Below, piece by piece: positions 8,945-17,380 of a DNA stretch of 59,971 nucleotides. Each line of letters begins with the position of its first letter. Positions within the stretch are counted from its first letter, which is position 1. Both the position numbers and the translations under genes were made by a program. A model generated the notes under the pieces. The model saw nothing but the letters and a program-made list of their open reading frames with translations. It made no database searches and was not told where the DNA came from. Where the stretch lies: positions 1-59,971 of the forward strand of contig NZ_RFSK01000038.1 of assembly GCF_009923995.1 (NCBI RefSeq), given 5' to 3'. Origin of the DNA: Janthinobacterium sp. (GTDB taxonomy: Bacteria; Pseudomonadota; Gammaproteobacteria; Burkholderiales; Burkholderiaceae_D).

Positions 8945-9811
8945 ATGCAAGTTACCTGTCCAAGCGCTATCGCCGCACTGCTCCTCCTTGGCGGCTGCTC
9001 TTCCCTCCCCGGCACCCGATTTGGCCTGTCCGACTCCTCCATCAATATGCTTCTGAGCGGAACTGACCACGCCACGGTGCAGCAAAAAGAGGAACTCAAG
9101 AAAGCTTCGAGTAATTTTGATACTGCCCTCAATGTTTGCCGGGAAAAGGCCAGCGAGTATCAGCGCAAGATTACCCGCACCGGCTATTCTGAGGTCGGTG
9201 TCGTGACAGTAGGCATTGTTGCTGGCTCGATCATCGTGCCGGCACTGGCGGCCAAGGCGGCGGCGAAATCGGCCATCGCGGCATGGGGCGGGGTCTCTGG
9301 CGCCGCGAATGGCTATCAGTATGCGGCCAGCCAACGGGGATTGGGATCGGCCGACTATTCCGCAGCCTATAGCGTGATGTCGGCCAAGGTTGCCGTTGCC
9401 ATGAATGAATATAGCGCGGCGGGGACGGACCCCGTCAAAGCCGCAGGCGCCGTGGCAAAACTGGTGGTCGCATGTGAATTCCCGTCGCCCAGCGAAATTG
9501 CAGCCGCCATGCCTGCCTACGCACCGGATGCGCCCCAGAATGCCGCATTTGAAGCTGGTCCGGACGGCAACGGGATAATCAAGATTACTCCGCCAGGCAG
9601 CGATGGCGGCGCCAATATCACGGACTACCTCGTCAGCATCAGTCCGGGCGGCCCGATCGTTTCGCCAGCGGACTTCCGGGATCGCACGCAGCCGACCATT
9701 TCCGTCACGTCCCTGGCCCCTGGCCAGAAATACCAGTTGGTCATCCGCGCACAAAACCGCATCGGCACCAGCGGCGGGATGGTCAAAGTCATCCCCGAGG
9801 GGGCCAAATGA
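8945..9811 (+). CDS. Lipoprotein with C-terminal fibronectin type III domain
   Basis: This 288-residue protein starts with a lipoprotein signal (lipobox L-L-G-G-C, Cys at residue 18) after a very good AAGGAG ribosome binding site. The middle has a helical stretch and an Ala/Gly-rich hydrophobic segment (VGIVAGSIIVPALAAKAAAKS, about residues 93-113) that could insert in a membrane. The last ~90 residues form a fibronectin type III domain (AFEAGPDGNGIIKITPPGSDGG ... TSLAPGQKYQLVIRAQNRIGTS). The role is unknown. The stop overlaps the start of the next gene by four bases, so the two products probably work together at the envelope. Confidence 0.75.
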   Translation: MQVTCPSAIAALLLLGGCSSLPGTRFGLSDSSINMLLSGTDHATVQQKEELKKASSNFDTALNVCREKASEYQRKITRTGYSEVGVVTVGIVAGSIIVPALAAKAAAKSAIAAWGGVSGAANGYQYAASQRGLGSADYSAAYSVMSAKVAVAMNEYSAAGTDPVKAAGAVAKLVVACEFPSPSEIAAAMPAYAPDAPQNAAFEAGPDGNGIIKITPPGSDGGANITDYLVSISPGGPIVSPADFRDRTQPTISVTSLAPGQKYQLVIRAQNRIGTSGGMVKVIPEGAK

Positions 9812-10974
9812 ACAATGCCATCGCGATCCTGTTCGCCTTCATGCTGGCATGGGGCGTTCCCGCTGCGGCGCATGCGTATCAAATCAGCCCATGCTACCGC
9901 ATCCTGACCTACAGCGGCGGCGCACCGCATGAAAAAGCGGTGCGCTGGCGTAGCCACTCCTGTGCGCTGGTACTGGGCCGGCAGCAGAGAACTGCCGTGC
10001 ATGAACATCTGACGGCGGCGGCACTGCGCGAATACCGTGGCGGCGCCATGCCCGCGCCGGCGGCAGACTGGACGTGGCCGTACATGATGGAAGCTGGCTG
10101 GCCCACAGATAGTCCCAAGCATCGCTCGTTCGCCATCATTTTCGGTACCTGGTGGAATGACGACCCGCTGATGCTGACGCTGGGCCAGTCCTGGGATTTC
10201 TCGGCAGGCGGCTACAAGGTCTGGTCGGCATTTCAACCGCGGCGCGCGAAATACGCCGGGGCGCAAGACGACTGCGGCGTGGATGCCGACGTCCACCTTG
10301 CCAGGGCATCGCACCTGGGCAAGCTGCAGCATCTGCACTTCATGACGACGCAGGCAACGGCGGATGATGCCGCGCGCGGCCAGCGCGTGGAGCACACGGT
10401 GCAGGCCGCATTGACGTGGATGGCCTTTGCCTATCAGGTGGCGACGGGCGAACTGCGGCCCGATCACCCCCTCACGGCCACAAAGCAGGCGGAACTCAGC
10501 CTGCCTTCCATTGCCCTCAATCACTGTGTGCGCCCCGAGAATGTCAAGATCCGCACCCTGTTCGCCCGCCAGGGACAAGCGATAGAGGAACGCAACATGC
10601 AAACGCCCGATGTTGCACTGGGCAGCATGCTGCATATTCTGCAAGACTCGTTTTCGCCGGCGCACGCCTGCCGCGTGGGCCGCGAGGTGGACGGCAGGCA
10701 GCAGGCGCTGTTGCGCGACGTGGAAAACTACGCGCTGCAGGACAAGCAAGCGCACGCGGCGCTCGACCAGCATCCGGCATGGTTCCTCGAATATCTGAAG
10801 ACCGGCCAGCATGTGTATGGCAACGACCCCGTCACCGTCGGCGCCTGGCTGATATCGGCGGTGGACCGCAAGCTGCCGTGGGCGGAGGTGGAAGCGCATT
10901 TGCGCGCCACGATCTTTGCGCCGCTGCCATTGGGCGGCGCGGACGAAGCGGAGCAATGCCTGGAGCGATCGTGA
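9808..10974 (+). CDS. Secreted zinc phospholipase C / S1-P1 nuclease-fold-like protein
   Basis: This 388-residue protein has a Sec signal peptide (cleavage near AHA-YQ, residue 24). It carries the spacing of zinc ligands found in bacterial zinc-dependent phospholipase C: His276-x3-Asp280-x5-His286 in LHILQDSFSPAHA. It also has candidate earlier ligands in VHEHL (His65/67), WWNDDP (Asp118/119) and LQHLHFM (His175/177). Sequence outside these motifs is not familiar, so substrate (phospholipid or nucleic acid) is unknown. It is translationally coupled to the preceding lipoprotein gene (ATGA overlap). The family assignment rests only on the metal-site pattern. Confidence 0.55.
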   Translation: MNNAIAILFAFMLAWGVPAAAHAYQISPCYRILTYSGGAPHEKAVRWRSHSCALVLGRQQRTAVHEHLTAAALREYRGGAMPAPAADWTWPYMMEAGWPTDSPKHRSFAIIFGTWWNDDPLMLTLGQSWDFSAGGYKVWSAFQPRRAKYAGAQDDCGVDADVHLARASHLGKLQHLHFMTTQATADDAARGQRVEHTVQAALTWMAFAYQVATGELRPDHPLTATKQAELSLPSIALNHCVRPENVKIRTLFARQGQAIEERNMQTPDVALGSMLHILQDSFSPAHACRVGREVDGRQQALLRDVENYALQDKQAHAALDQHPAWFLEYLKTGQHVYGNDPVTVGAWLISAVDRKLPWAEVEAHLRATIFAPLPLGGADEAEQCLERS

Positions 10975-11102
10975 TCCATGGAAGCGCCATGCGGCGGCAT
11001 GGGGGCAGACCTTGCCCTTGATTCTTCCGTGCGGCCATGTGCAAAAGCGCGATTCGGTGCAAGAATGCCCGACACTGTCCAATCGCGCCCATCCAGGCGC
11101 CC

Positions 11103-11798
11103 ATGAGATCCCCCATGCTTGCCAAACACCTTATCCCCCTGGCCGCCGGCCTGCTCCTCGCCCACGCCGCCCTGGCGGCTGCCACGCCGCTGGATGCGCC
11201 ACAACGCCAGCGCAGCGCATCCTCCGAGCACGCCCATTCCCTCGAAGCGCGCATGCAGGCGGAAACGTCGCAGGCCGCCGATCCGGACGCGCCCGCGCCG
11301 CTGCCCGTGCCCAGCGACATCTCGCTGGCCGAGCTGGAGCGCCGCCTGGCGCTGGGCCAGGCACAGGCCGCTGAAAAACACCTGAGCAGCGCGCTCGATC
11401 CCGCCATCCTGGCGGCCCTGGCGCGGCAGATGGATTGCCGCGATATCGTCGGCGTGCAGCCGTTCGGCTTCCCTCTGGAGCAGTCGCAGCCCACCGTCCT
11501 GAGCGGCGGCCACCTGCTGGCGCGCTGCCCGGACCGGGCCTACGTGACGATCACGGCGATGTCGATGGCGGGCAAGGCCGGCAAGCGCGCCAGCGTGTCA
11601 CCGCAATCGTTCAGTCAGAGAGTCGATGGCCGGCCCGCGCGGCGCCTGTACTACAAGGCGCCCAGCGGCCGCCAGAGGGAGACGCTGACCATCGTCGACG
11701 GCAGCTATGCATATGCGCTGGAGTACTGGTCGCTCGATGACAGCCAGCAAACCGGCATGGTCGGCATGCGCCGCATGGAAACATTGACGCTGCCATAA
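11103..11798 (+). CDS. Secreted protein of unknown function
   Basis: The frame is open from 11037, but the ATG at 11103 (or 11115) gives a clean signal peptide (MLAKHLIPLAAGLLLAHAALAA) and a mature protein of about 205 residues. The mature part has an acidic Pro-rich stretch, a helical region (LAELERRLALGQAQAAEKHL) and a compact domain with two Cys (MDCRD, ARCPDR). A typical C-terminal beta pattern (ETLTIVDGSYAYALEYWSLDD) follows. No family was recognised. It follows the phospholipase C-like gene by about 130 bases on the same strand and may be read from the same message. Confidence 0.6.
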   Translation: MRSPMLAKHLIPLAAGLLLAHAALAAATPLDAPQRQRSASSEHAHSLEARMQAETSQAADPDAPAPLPVPSDISLAELERRLALGQAQAAEKHLSSALDPAILAALARQMDCRDIVGVQPFGFPLEQSQPTVLSGGHLLARCPDRAYVTITAMSMAGKAGKRASVSPQSFSQRVDGRPARRLYYKAPSGRQRETLTIVDGSYAYALEYWSLDDSQQTGMVGMRRMETLTLP

Positions 11799-11822
11799 TA
11801 AAACGGGCGCAAACGGGAAAAC

Positions 11823-11842
11823 TACTGTATATTCATACAGTT
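11823..11842 (+). promoter_or_regulatory. LexA (SOS) box before the acetyltransferase gene
   Basis: The sequence TACTGTATATTCATACAGTT contains CTG-N10-CAG (CTG at 11825-11827, CAG at 11838-11840) and differs from the E. coli consensus TACTGTATATATATACAGTA at only a few positions. It lies 25 bases before the ATG at 11865, where LexA binding would block the promoter. Confidence 0.75.
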
Positions 11843-11864
11843 ACCCACCACATCCCCGTCCGGC

Positions 11865-12323
11865 ATGCCAACACACCCGCATCGCGCCTTACCCTATACC
11901 ATTTCCGTCAGCGCCACGATCGACGCGGAAGTCGAGCACGTCATCCTGGATGGCTTGAACGCCTACAACGATGCGATCACGGGCCATAGCGACCGGCAGG
12001 CGCTGAGCGTGGTCGTGCGCGACCGCGACAGCCAGCGGGTGCTGGGCGGCGCCATGGGCCGGACCTCGCTGGGCCTGCTTTTCCTGGATCTGTTTTATCT
12101 GCCCGCCGCCTTGCGGGGAGTGGGCCTGGGCAGTGAGATACTGGAACAGTTCGAGGCAGAAGGCCGCCGGCGCGGCTGCGTCTCGGCGGTGCTGTACACC
12201 ATCAGTTTCCAGGCGCCGGCATTCTACGAGCGCCGCGGCTGGCGTGCATTTGGCGAGATTGCCTGCAGTCCGGAAGGAACGAGCCGCGTATTCATGAGCA
12301 AGACCTTGCAGGCCGCCGTCTAG
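11865..12323 (+). CDS. GNAT family N-acetyltransferase, probably SOS-controlled
   Basis: This 152-residue protein covers one GNAT domain. The acetyl-CoA pyrophosphate loop is RGVGLGSEIL (motif A, about residues 84-93), preceded by the strand LLFLDLFYLPAAL. The end has ISFQAPAFYERRGWRAFGEI, the usual Y-x-x-x-G-W/F block that contacts CoA. The substrate is unknown. A near-consensus LexA box just upstream suggests induction by DNA damage. It ends at a stem-loop shared with the convergent DUF3334 gene. Confidence 0.85.
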   Translation: MPTHPHRALPYTISVSATIDAEVEHVILDGLNAYNDAITGHSDRQALSVVVRDRDSQRVLGGAMGRTSLGLLFLDLFYLPAALRGVGLGSEILEQFEAEGRRRGCVSAVLYTISFQAPAFYERRGWRAFGEIACSPEGTSRVFMSKTLQAAV

Positions 12324-12336
12324 ACTGTAAACGACA

Positions 12337-12366
12337 GCGGCCGGCGACAAACATGCCGCCGGCCGC
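12337..12366. terminator. Stem-loop between convergent genes
   Basis: Perfect 10-bp arms GCGGCCGGCG (12337-12346) and CGCCGGCCGC (12357-12366) enclose a 10-base loop. It lies between the ends of the acetyltransferase and DUF3334 genes. There is no T run, so it may act as an mRNA end-protecting or bidirectional structure rather than a classical terminator. Confidence 0.5.
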
Positions 12367-12382
12367 CATGGGCAACAGTTGC

Positions 12383-13075
12383 TTACATGCCCAGGGACTT
12401 GAGCAGGTCGGCGTTGTCGTCGTCTTCCGCTTCCGCGGCAGGCGCCGGGGCGGCATCCCGTTCGCGGTTCGCGAATTCGCCATCCATCAGCGAGTCGGCG
12501 TCGACTTCGCGCGAATCGAAATCGTGCAGCTTGATGAACTCGGTACGGTCGATCGCCAGCTCCAGGTAGAAGATGTTGTTCTTTTCCGTGTAGAAGGTGA
12601 CGCGGCGCATTTCCGGGCGGTCCAGCGGCGTGTCGACGCTGAGCATCACCTGCTTGTTCAGCACCAGCATCTTCGGCTGGCTCTGCGTGATATTCGTCTG
12701 CAGCTCGCGCCGCACCTTGCCCGTGAAGTCGCCCACGATCTGGTTCATCAGCTCGCCCATGATGTTGGACACTTCGTCCGACGTGTAGAAGCTGGCCAGC
12801 TCCGACTTCGGCATGCCCATGTGCAACATGTAGCGTTCGTAGATTTCCATCGCCGTATCGGCGGCGAAATTGAGCACCACCAGGCCCGTGAAGCCGCCGT
12901 CGAACATCACGAAGCAGCCGATGTCCGGTTTCAGGCCGGTCTTGGTGATGCGCTGCACCATCCCGGAATAATTGACCTTGCTTTGCGTTGCCACGTTGAG
13001 CACCCGGACGACCGAGTTGCACAAACTCATCAACAAATCTTCTGTACCGTACACAACATCCTTTTCTGCATCCAT
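12383..13075 (-). CDS. DUF3334 family protein (CheC/CheX-like fold)
   Basis: The ATG at 13075 follows AGGAGAGG at good spacing, giving 230 residues (MDAEKDVVYG...). The body is strongly patterned after DUF3334: YSGMVQRITKTGLKPDIGCFVMFDGGFTGLVVLNF, then EVSNIMGELMNQIVGDFTGKVRRELQ and QPKMLVLNKQVMLSVDTPLDRP. The E-x3-N-x2-GDFTG-like helix recalls CheC/CheX/FliY phosphatases that dephosphorylate CheY-P, so a link to motility or c-di-GMP signalling is possible but not shown. The acidic Ala/Pro-rich tail (about residues 205-230) is disordered. No chemotaxis genes are nearby. Confidence 0.8.
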   Translation of the reverse strand: MDAEKDVVYGTEDLLMSLCNSVVRVLNVATQSKVNYSGMVQRITKTGLKPDIGCFVMFDGGFTGLVVLNFAADTAMEIYERYMLHMGMPKSELASFYTSDEVSNIMGELMNQIVGDFTGKVRRELQTNITQSQPKMLVLNKQVMLSVDTPLDRPEMRRVTFYTEKNNIFYLELAIDRTEFIKLHDFDSREVDADSLMDGEFANRERDAAPAPAAEAEDDDNADLLKSLGM

Positions 13076-13386
13076 GAGCAACCTCTCCTACTATTTGAAA
13101 GATGACAGCACTGTTCCCTGCCCGTCGCGAGCCGAAACTGACCGTTTCGCTCAGCAGGCGGGCGACTTCACCTTTGCATGCCTGACCGTGCCTGGCAGCA
13201 CCAGCTGCCTGTTGTTTTTGCCTGTTATTGCTACCTATGCTTACATTTTTCTGTATAGAAATAAGTATCAGATGCGCAGAATACCCAGATGTAACATTTC
13301 CGTCCAGCCATACCTGCGTTTACTTGATGATCTGTGCGGAAATACCATATCTGGCCAGGATCCTCGCGCCGGCAAGGGAAAGGCGG
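13076..13386. other. Intergenic region upstream of DUF3334
   Basis: This stretch must carry the promoter of the DUF3334 gene. It has a less GC-rich part around 13215-13345, but no clear promoter, repeat or RNA gene was recognised. Confidence 0.4.
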
Positions 13387-13644
13387 CTAGAAATCGAGGG
13401 CGCGCAAGGCCACGCCGCGCAGCAGCAGGTCGCGGCTCAGGCTGGCAAAGGCGCGCTGGCCGATGCGCGCGCGGTGGGCGTCGAAAATGGCCAGCCAGTC
13501 GCCGCCCCGGCCCTCATCGAGGCGATGCAATGCCGTCACGCTGATGCGGCAGCACCTGGGCGCCCCGAAGACGGTCAGGCGGAAGGTGATGCCTTCGCCC
13601 GCCTGGTCGAGCGCGATACTGTCGCGCAAGATTTCATAGGGCAT
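13387..13644 (-). CDS. Small protein, DUF1488-like
   Basis: This 85-residue product starts at an ATG behind a good GGAGG (spacing about six). It has an N-terminal beta hairpin (ITFRLTVFGAPRCCRISVTALHRL) and a C-terminal helix pair (WLAIFDAHRARIGQRAFASL ... LRGVALRALDF), a pattern reminiscent of DUF1488 proteins (short cytosolic proteins of unknown function). No signal peptide. The family name is uncertain. Confidence 0.6.
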   Translation of the reverse strand: MPYEILRDSIALDQAGEGITFRLTVFGAPRCCRISVTALHRLDEGRGGDWLAIFDAHRARIGQRAFASLSRDLLLRGVALRALDF

Positions 13645-13929
13645 GGATAACCTCCCCGCCCGGCGCAGGCAGCCGGCACGGCCGGCGGTGTGCCGGCAAG
13701 CGCAGGGACGGGCCGGCGGTGCGGCGGGGGGACTGGGGCGCGGCGCGCGGGGCCGCAGGGAAGACAGGCATCATGGCAATCCAATGCTGAAGGTGGTAAT
13801 GGCTGGAGACTACTGGTATTGCCTGCCGGCCACCGTCTGTTACCATACACAGGCGCACATGCCAGCCGCGCCATGCACGGCGCCCCTGTGTTATTGTCTT
13901 CCCATGGACAACCCGCGCAGGTGCCGTGC

Positions 13930-14247
13930 ATGCATAACATCGTTACCAGTGTCTCGTTCCGCTACATCGATCCGCGCCACAAGGAAGCGGGGCCGAGCCG
14001 TGAATTCGTCAACCAGAACATCCTGCTGCCGCCCGGCGCCCACCTGCCGCGCATGGGCGAAGCCATAGAACTGATGCACTGGGACCTCAACCGCGACATG
14101 AAGTCCGGCGTGTATTCGGTCCTGTTCGTCCACACGCGCATCGCCCTGTTCGACGGCAACGACAGGCCGTCGGGCTGGCACACCACGGTCACGGTGGGCC
14201 CCCACCCGGACGACATCGACGCGCGCTTCCTCACTGCCCCCTCCTGA
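13930..14247 (+). CDS. Hypothetical protein, 105 residues
   Basis: The start is placed at ATG 13930 (MHNIVTSVSFRYIDP), because the upstream part of the open frame is Gly/Arg-rich and looks non-coding. The protein is cytosolic, rich in aromatic and beta-prone residues, with the segments VNQNILLPPGAHLPRMGEAIEL and SGVYSVLFVHTRIALF. Three regularly spaced hydrophobic strands suggest a small beta-barrel. No family was recognised. Confidence 0.55.
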   Translation: MHNIVTSVSFRYIDPRHKEAGPSREFVNQNILLPPGAHLPRMGEAIELMHWDLNRDMKSGVYSVLFVHTRIALFDGNDRPSGWHTTVTVGPHPDDIDARFLTAPS

Positions 14248-14379
14248 CGGCGGCGCCCCTTGTTCCCGCCTTGCGCCAGCGCCTAGAATAGCGGGATATT
14301 TATCCAATCCACATCAGACAGGAACGTGGCGGCTGCCGGCGGCACCGCCACGTGCCATGCAGGGAAAGACCACACCTAG

Positions 14380-16050
14380 ATGAGTACTCTGGTAGAACAG
14401 GCAACACAGGAAATGACGGCGGCCATCCACGCCTGGTTCGATGAGCGCCTGCGGCGCACGGACCTGGAACAGTCCGTCAAGCGGACAAGCTTGCAAGCAG
14501 GCATCTTCAATGACTTCATGCTCGACTACAAGCCGGGGCGCACGACGGCCGACGACGTCGACCTGGGCCTGGACGACGAGGCCCGCCCCCGCACGCCGGC
14601 GCGCCTGGACGAGGCGCAAGTACGCGAGCTCATCGCGCCCCGGCTGACGGCCCTCGTGCAGGCCCGCCTGGCCCCGCTGGTGGACACGGCCATGATCGAC
14701 TACCGCTTCACGTGCCGCGGCAAGTTCCAGACGGCGCAGGGCATGCTGCACCTGACGCTGCTGGAATACGTCAACGAGGACAAGCGCCAGGCCTTGCTGG
14801 CACGCATACAGGCGTATATTGGCGACAAGCTCGCGCACGGCCAGCAGCCGACCAAGCCGCTGGAAACCTTTTTCCTGGCCCGCCACCTGCTCGACCCGCA
14901 GCTCTTCCCGCAACTGGACGTGGCCTGGACCATCGCCCAGTACGCGCGCATCGAGGCAGTCAACAAAACCAGCCCGGAGGCGCTGGCCGAACACCGCCAC
15001 GACATCATCCGCGCCATCAGCCAGTGGGCGCAGGACGATTTCCTGCCGCAGTTCTACGACCGCGCCCTGTCCGCCTACCGCGCCACGCAATACACGCCCA
15101 AGGCAGGCGCCCTGCCCGCCGCGCAAGCCCTGCAGGCGATGGACCTGCTGCTGCATGGCGCCGTGATGATCTTGCGCCACGAGCCCAGCTACGCCAAGGC
15201 GAAGGGCGTCAAGTTCCTGCAGATCGCCCGCGACCTGGGCAGCGAACGGGCCGCGCGCATGCTGGACGAAGGCAGCGGCACCTTCGGCACGGAGGAAAGC
15301 CAGCTCTCCAATGCGCTGCTGGCATGCCGCGCCAACGACGTCTTTGCCACGGTCAGCATCGCCATCGCGCGCGAGGAAGAAGACGCGTATGCGCAGGCGC
15401 TGGCCTTCCTCACGCACTTGCTGCGCCAGGGCTTCCCGAAAAGCTACCAGATCACGCTCACGTCGAAGGCCAGGGAGTATCTGCCCGTGACGGGCCTGGC
15501 CAGGTCCGGCACGCATCGCTTCTTTGCGGGCGCCCTCGCCTTCCCCGCCCTGCAGGGGGCGCTGGAAGCGTATGCGCGCGCCGCCATCGCCAGGTTCGAG
15601 TTCTATGCCGACACGGAAGGCGAAAAGAATTGCATGCCCGGCAGCTATGCCGTATTTGGCCTGGGCTTGCTCGATGCCCGCTACTTCCCCCTCGTGCAGG
15701 ACTACATGGCGCAGGTGGACGAGGGGCACCAGTCGGTGCAGGACGGTTTCACGGCCGCCTTCGTGGCGCGCCACGGCGTCACGCTGCAGACCATTCCCGT
15801 GCTCGTGGCATGCCTGCGCGCCTGCACGGACAGGGTGAAGCTGAAGATCGCGGCGGACTTCGAGGACGTGGAACGGCTCGAGTGCCTGGCGCGGCAATTG
15901 CACGGCCTGGAAGACTACCTGGTGGAACACGTGCTGTACGCCATCTGGGGCAAGCCGGAAAAACTGGCCGCCCTGGCGCGCAAGGCGGACGGCCGGCGCA
16001 GGGAGCTGCTGCTGGCCCTGCTGGCGGCGGCCAGCCAGGCGGCGGCCTGA
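14380..16050 (+). CDS. Large cytosolic protein of unknown function (possibly DUF6138)
   Basis: This 556-residue protein has no signal peptide or membrane segment and is almost wholly alpha-helical. Recognisable landmarks are a charged N-terminal helix (EQATQEMTAAIHAWFDERL), IQAYIGDKLAHGQQPTKPLETFFLARHL in the middle, a helical-repeat-like zone (residues ~240-330) and CMPGSYAVFGLGLLD followed by YFPLVQDYMAQVDEGHQ. It may belong to DUF6138, but this is a guess from memory. It is preceded by a GGAAAG ribosome binding site and followed by two small genes on the same strand. Function unknown. Confidence 0.7.
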   Translation: MSTLVEQATQEMTAAIHAWFDERLRRTDLEQSVKRTSLQAGIFNDFMLDYKPGRTTADDVDLGLDDEARPRTPARLDEAQVRELIAPRLTALVQARLAPLVDTAMIDYRFTCRGKFQTAQGMLHLTLLEYVNEDKRQALLARIQAYIGDKLAHGQQPTKPLETFFLARHLLDPQLFPQLDVAWTIAQYARIEAVNKTSPEALAEHRHDIIRAISQWAQDDFLPQFYDRALSAYRATQYTPKAGALPAAQALQAMDLLLHGAVMILRHEPSYAKAKGVKFLQIARDLGSERAARMLDEGSGTFGTEESQLSNALLACRANDVFATVSIAIAREEEDAYAQALAFLTHLLRQGFPKSYQITLTSKAREYLPVTGLARSGTHRFFAGALAFPALQGALEAYARAAIARFEFYADTEGEKNCMPGSYAVFGLGLLDARYFPLVQDYMAQVDEGHQSVQDGFTAAFVARHGVTLQTIPVLVACLRACTDRVKLKIAADFEDVERLECLARQLHGLEDYLVEHVLYAIWGKPEKLAALARKADGRRRELLLALLAAASQAAA

Positions 16051-16051
16051 A

Positions 16052-16071
16052 GTGTGCAACGGTGTGCAACG
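16052..16071 (+). repeat. Tandem 10-bp direct repeat
   Basis: GTGTGCAACG occurs twice in tandem directly after the stop of the 556-residue gene and about 90 bases before the next start. It may be a regulator site or a replication slip. Confidence 0.5.
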
Positions 16072-16157
16072 TTATGACTTTCACCATATACAATGCGCGA
16101 CGCTGGAATTGCCGTAAAGCATTTCCGGCGCCAGACATTGAATCGTGGAGAAAATAC

Positions 16158-16838
16158 ATGCACCAAATGAAACAAATTCCTGCCGCCACACTGCTGGCCG
16201 CCCTCGCCGCCGTGATCCAGCCCGCCATGGCGGCAGATACGGCCGCGCCGGTACTGGCGCCCGTGGAAGTGGCCAATCTGTACATCAAGACCATCATCAA
16301 CCAGGACGAGGCCAGCGTGGCCAAGCTCAACGCCTACCTGCGCCCCACGCGCCTGGCCGGCCACCAGTCCGCCGAGTATGCCTCGTACAGCGCCCTGCAG
16401 GAGGCGAACGCGCAGTTCCCGAAAGAAACGGGCAAGCTGATCGCCGGCCTCTTCCCCGCCGCCATGCAGGCCGCCGTGACGCCGGCAGCCGAACTGCTGG
16501 CAGGAAATATCATTGCCGCCAAGAATGGCGCCGTGTGCCAGGCCATCAAGGCCGCCCCCGTGACGGTGGAAAACGGCATGCAGACGGCGGCCGTCAGCTT
16601 CGAATGCCAGATCGTCAAGGTGCCCGTCGCCTGGGCGCCTGCCGCGCAGCAGCTGGCGAAGAGCGGCTGCAAGGTGGAGCAATGCGTGGCCGGCTTGCAG
16701 AACATCGCCGCGACCTACGCCGCTTCGCCGAAACAGGCATGGCGGGCCGTGTTTGCCGTCAGCCGCGAAAAGGACACGGAAGCATGGCGCAACGATTTTG
16801 CGCGTGAAACTTTTGATGAAATCTGGGAATACCTGTAA
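16158..16838 (+). CDS. Secreted protein of unknown function, 226 residues
   Basis: The ATG at 16158 follows a GGAG motif at good spacing. A Sec signal peptide (MHQMKQIPAATLLAALAAVIQPAMA) precedes a mature domain of about 200 residues. Its helix-rich first half (VEVANLYIKTIINQDEASVAKLNAYLRP) resembles the start of periplasmic SnoaL/NTF2-like or DUF4878-like folds. Four Cys (GAVCQA, SFECQ, SGCKVEQC) could form two disulphides. No catalytic motif is visible and no family is assigned. Confidence 0.65.
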   Translation: MHQMKQIPAATLLAALAAVIQPAMAADTAAPVLAPVEVANLYIKTIINQDEASVAKLNAYLRPTRLAGHQSAEYASYSALQEANAQFPKETGKLIAGLFPAAMQAAVTPAAELLAGNIIAAKNGAVCQAIKAAPVTVENGMQTAAVSFECQIVKVPVAWAPAAQQLAKSGCKVEQCVAGLQNIAATYAASPKQAWRAVFAVSREKDTEAWRNDFARETFDEIWEYL

Positions 16839-16863
16839 TCACGGCCTCGTCTAAAATGGCTGC

Positions 16864-17190
16864 ATGAACAAAGTGATTCCAGTACCGCAGCCCGCAGGCT
16901 TGGCCCTGCTGCGCCTGCTCGACCCCGGCCATGCAGAAGGCGAACTGGGCCGGCAAGTGCTGGCGCGGGACTTGCCGGCCCTGGACGGCAAGCAATTGCT
17001 GGCCCTGCTGCGCCGACTGCGCGCCGCCCAGTCCAACCAGCAGCACTACGGGGGCGCCAGCGCCGGGCAGGCAGAACAGCTGTTCGGCGCCGCCATCGCC
17101 GCCGTCAAGGCGGAACTGGCCACGCGCCCGCACATCCCCAACAAGCAGGAAGCGAAGGCCCTGCGCCAGGCGGCGGCAAGGAAGCGCTGA
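16864..17190 (+). CDS. Hypothetical protein, 108 residues
   Basis: A short cytosolic helical protein that starts 25 bases after the preceding stop. It has a Leu/Arg-rich central helix (LLALLRRLRAAQSNQQHYGG) and a basic C-terminal tail (EAKALRQAAARKR). The composition agrees with a coding gene but no motif or family could be named. The ribosome binding site is weak, so translation may depend on the gene before it. Confidence 0.5.
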   Translation: MNKVIPVPQPAGLALLRLLDPGHAEGELGRQVLARDLPALDGKQLLALLRRLRAAQSNQQHYGGASAGQAEQLFGAAIAAVKAELATRPHIPNKQEAKALRQAAARKR

Positions 17191-17380
17191 GCCGGCAGCA
17201 GGCCCGGCGGCCCACCCTCGGTGGCGCCGCACGCCCCGCCCTTGCTTGAGCGGCCGTGCCGGGCACGGACACGGGGCATGACGTCTGGCGTCAGGCGGCC
17301 CGCCTACCGTGCGCGGCGGCGCGCCGGTGCCCTCCTATAATCAGTGCCACCCTGTTTTCACGCACTGAAAGGATCTCCCC

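Noticed and set aside
9625..11082. 485-codon minus-strand frame opposite the phospholipase C-like gene
   Set aside because: Shadow frame of high-GC coding DNA; Arg/His-rich composition and no motif, whereas the plus-strand frame has signal peptide and zinc motif.
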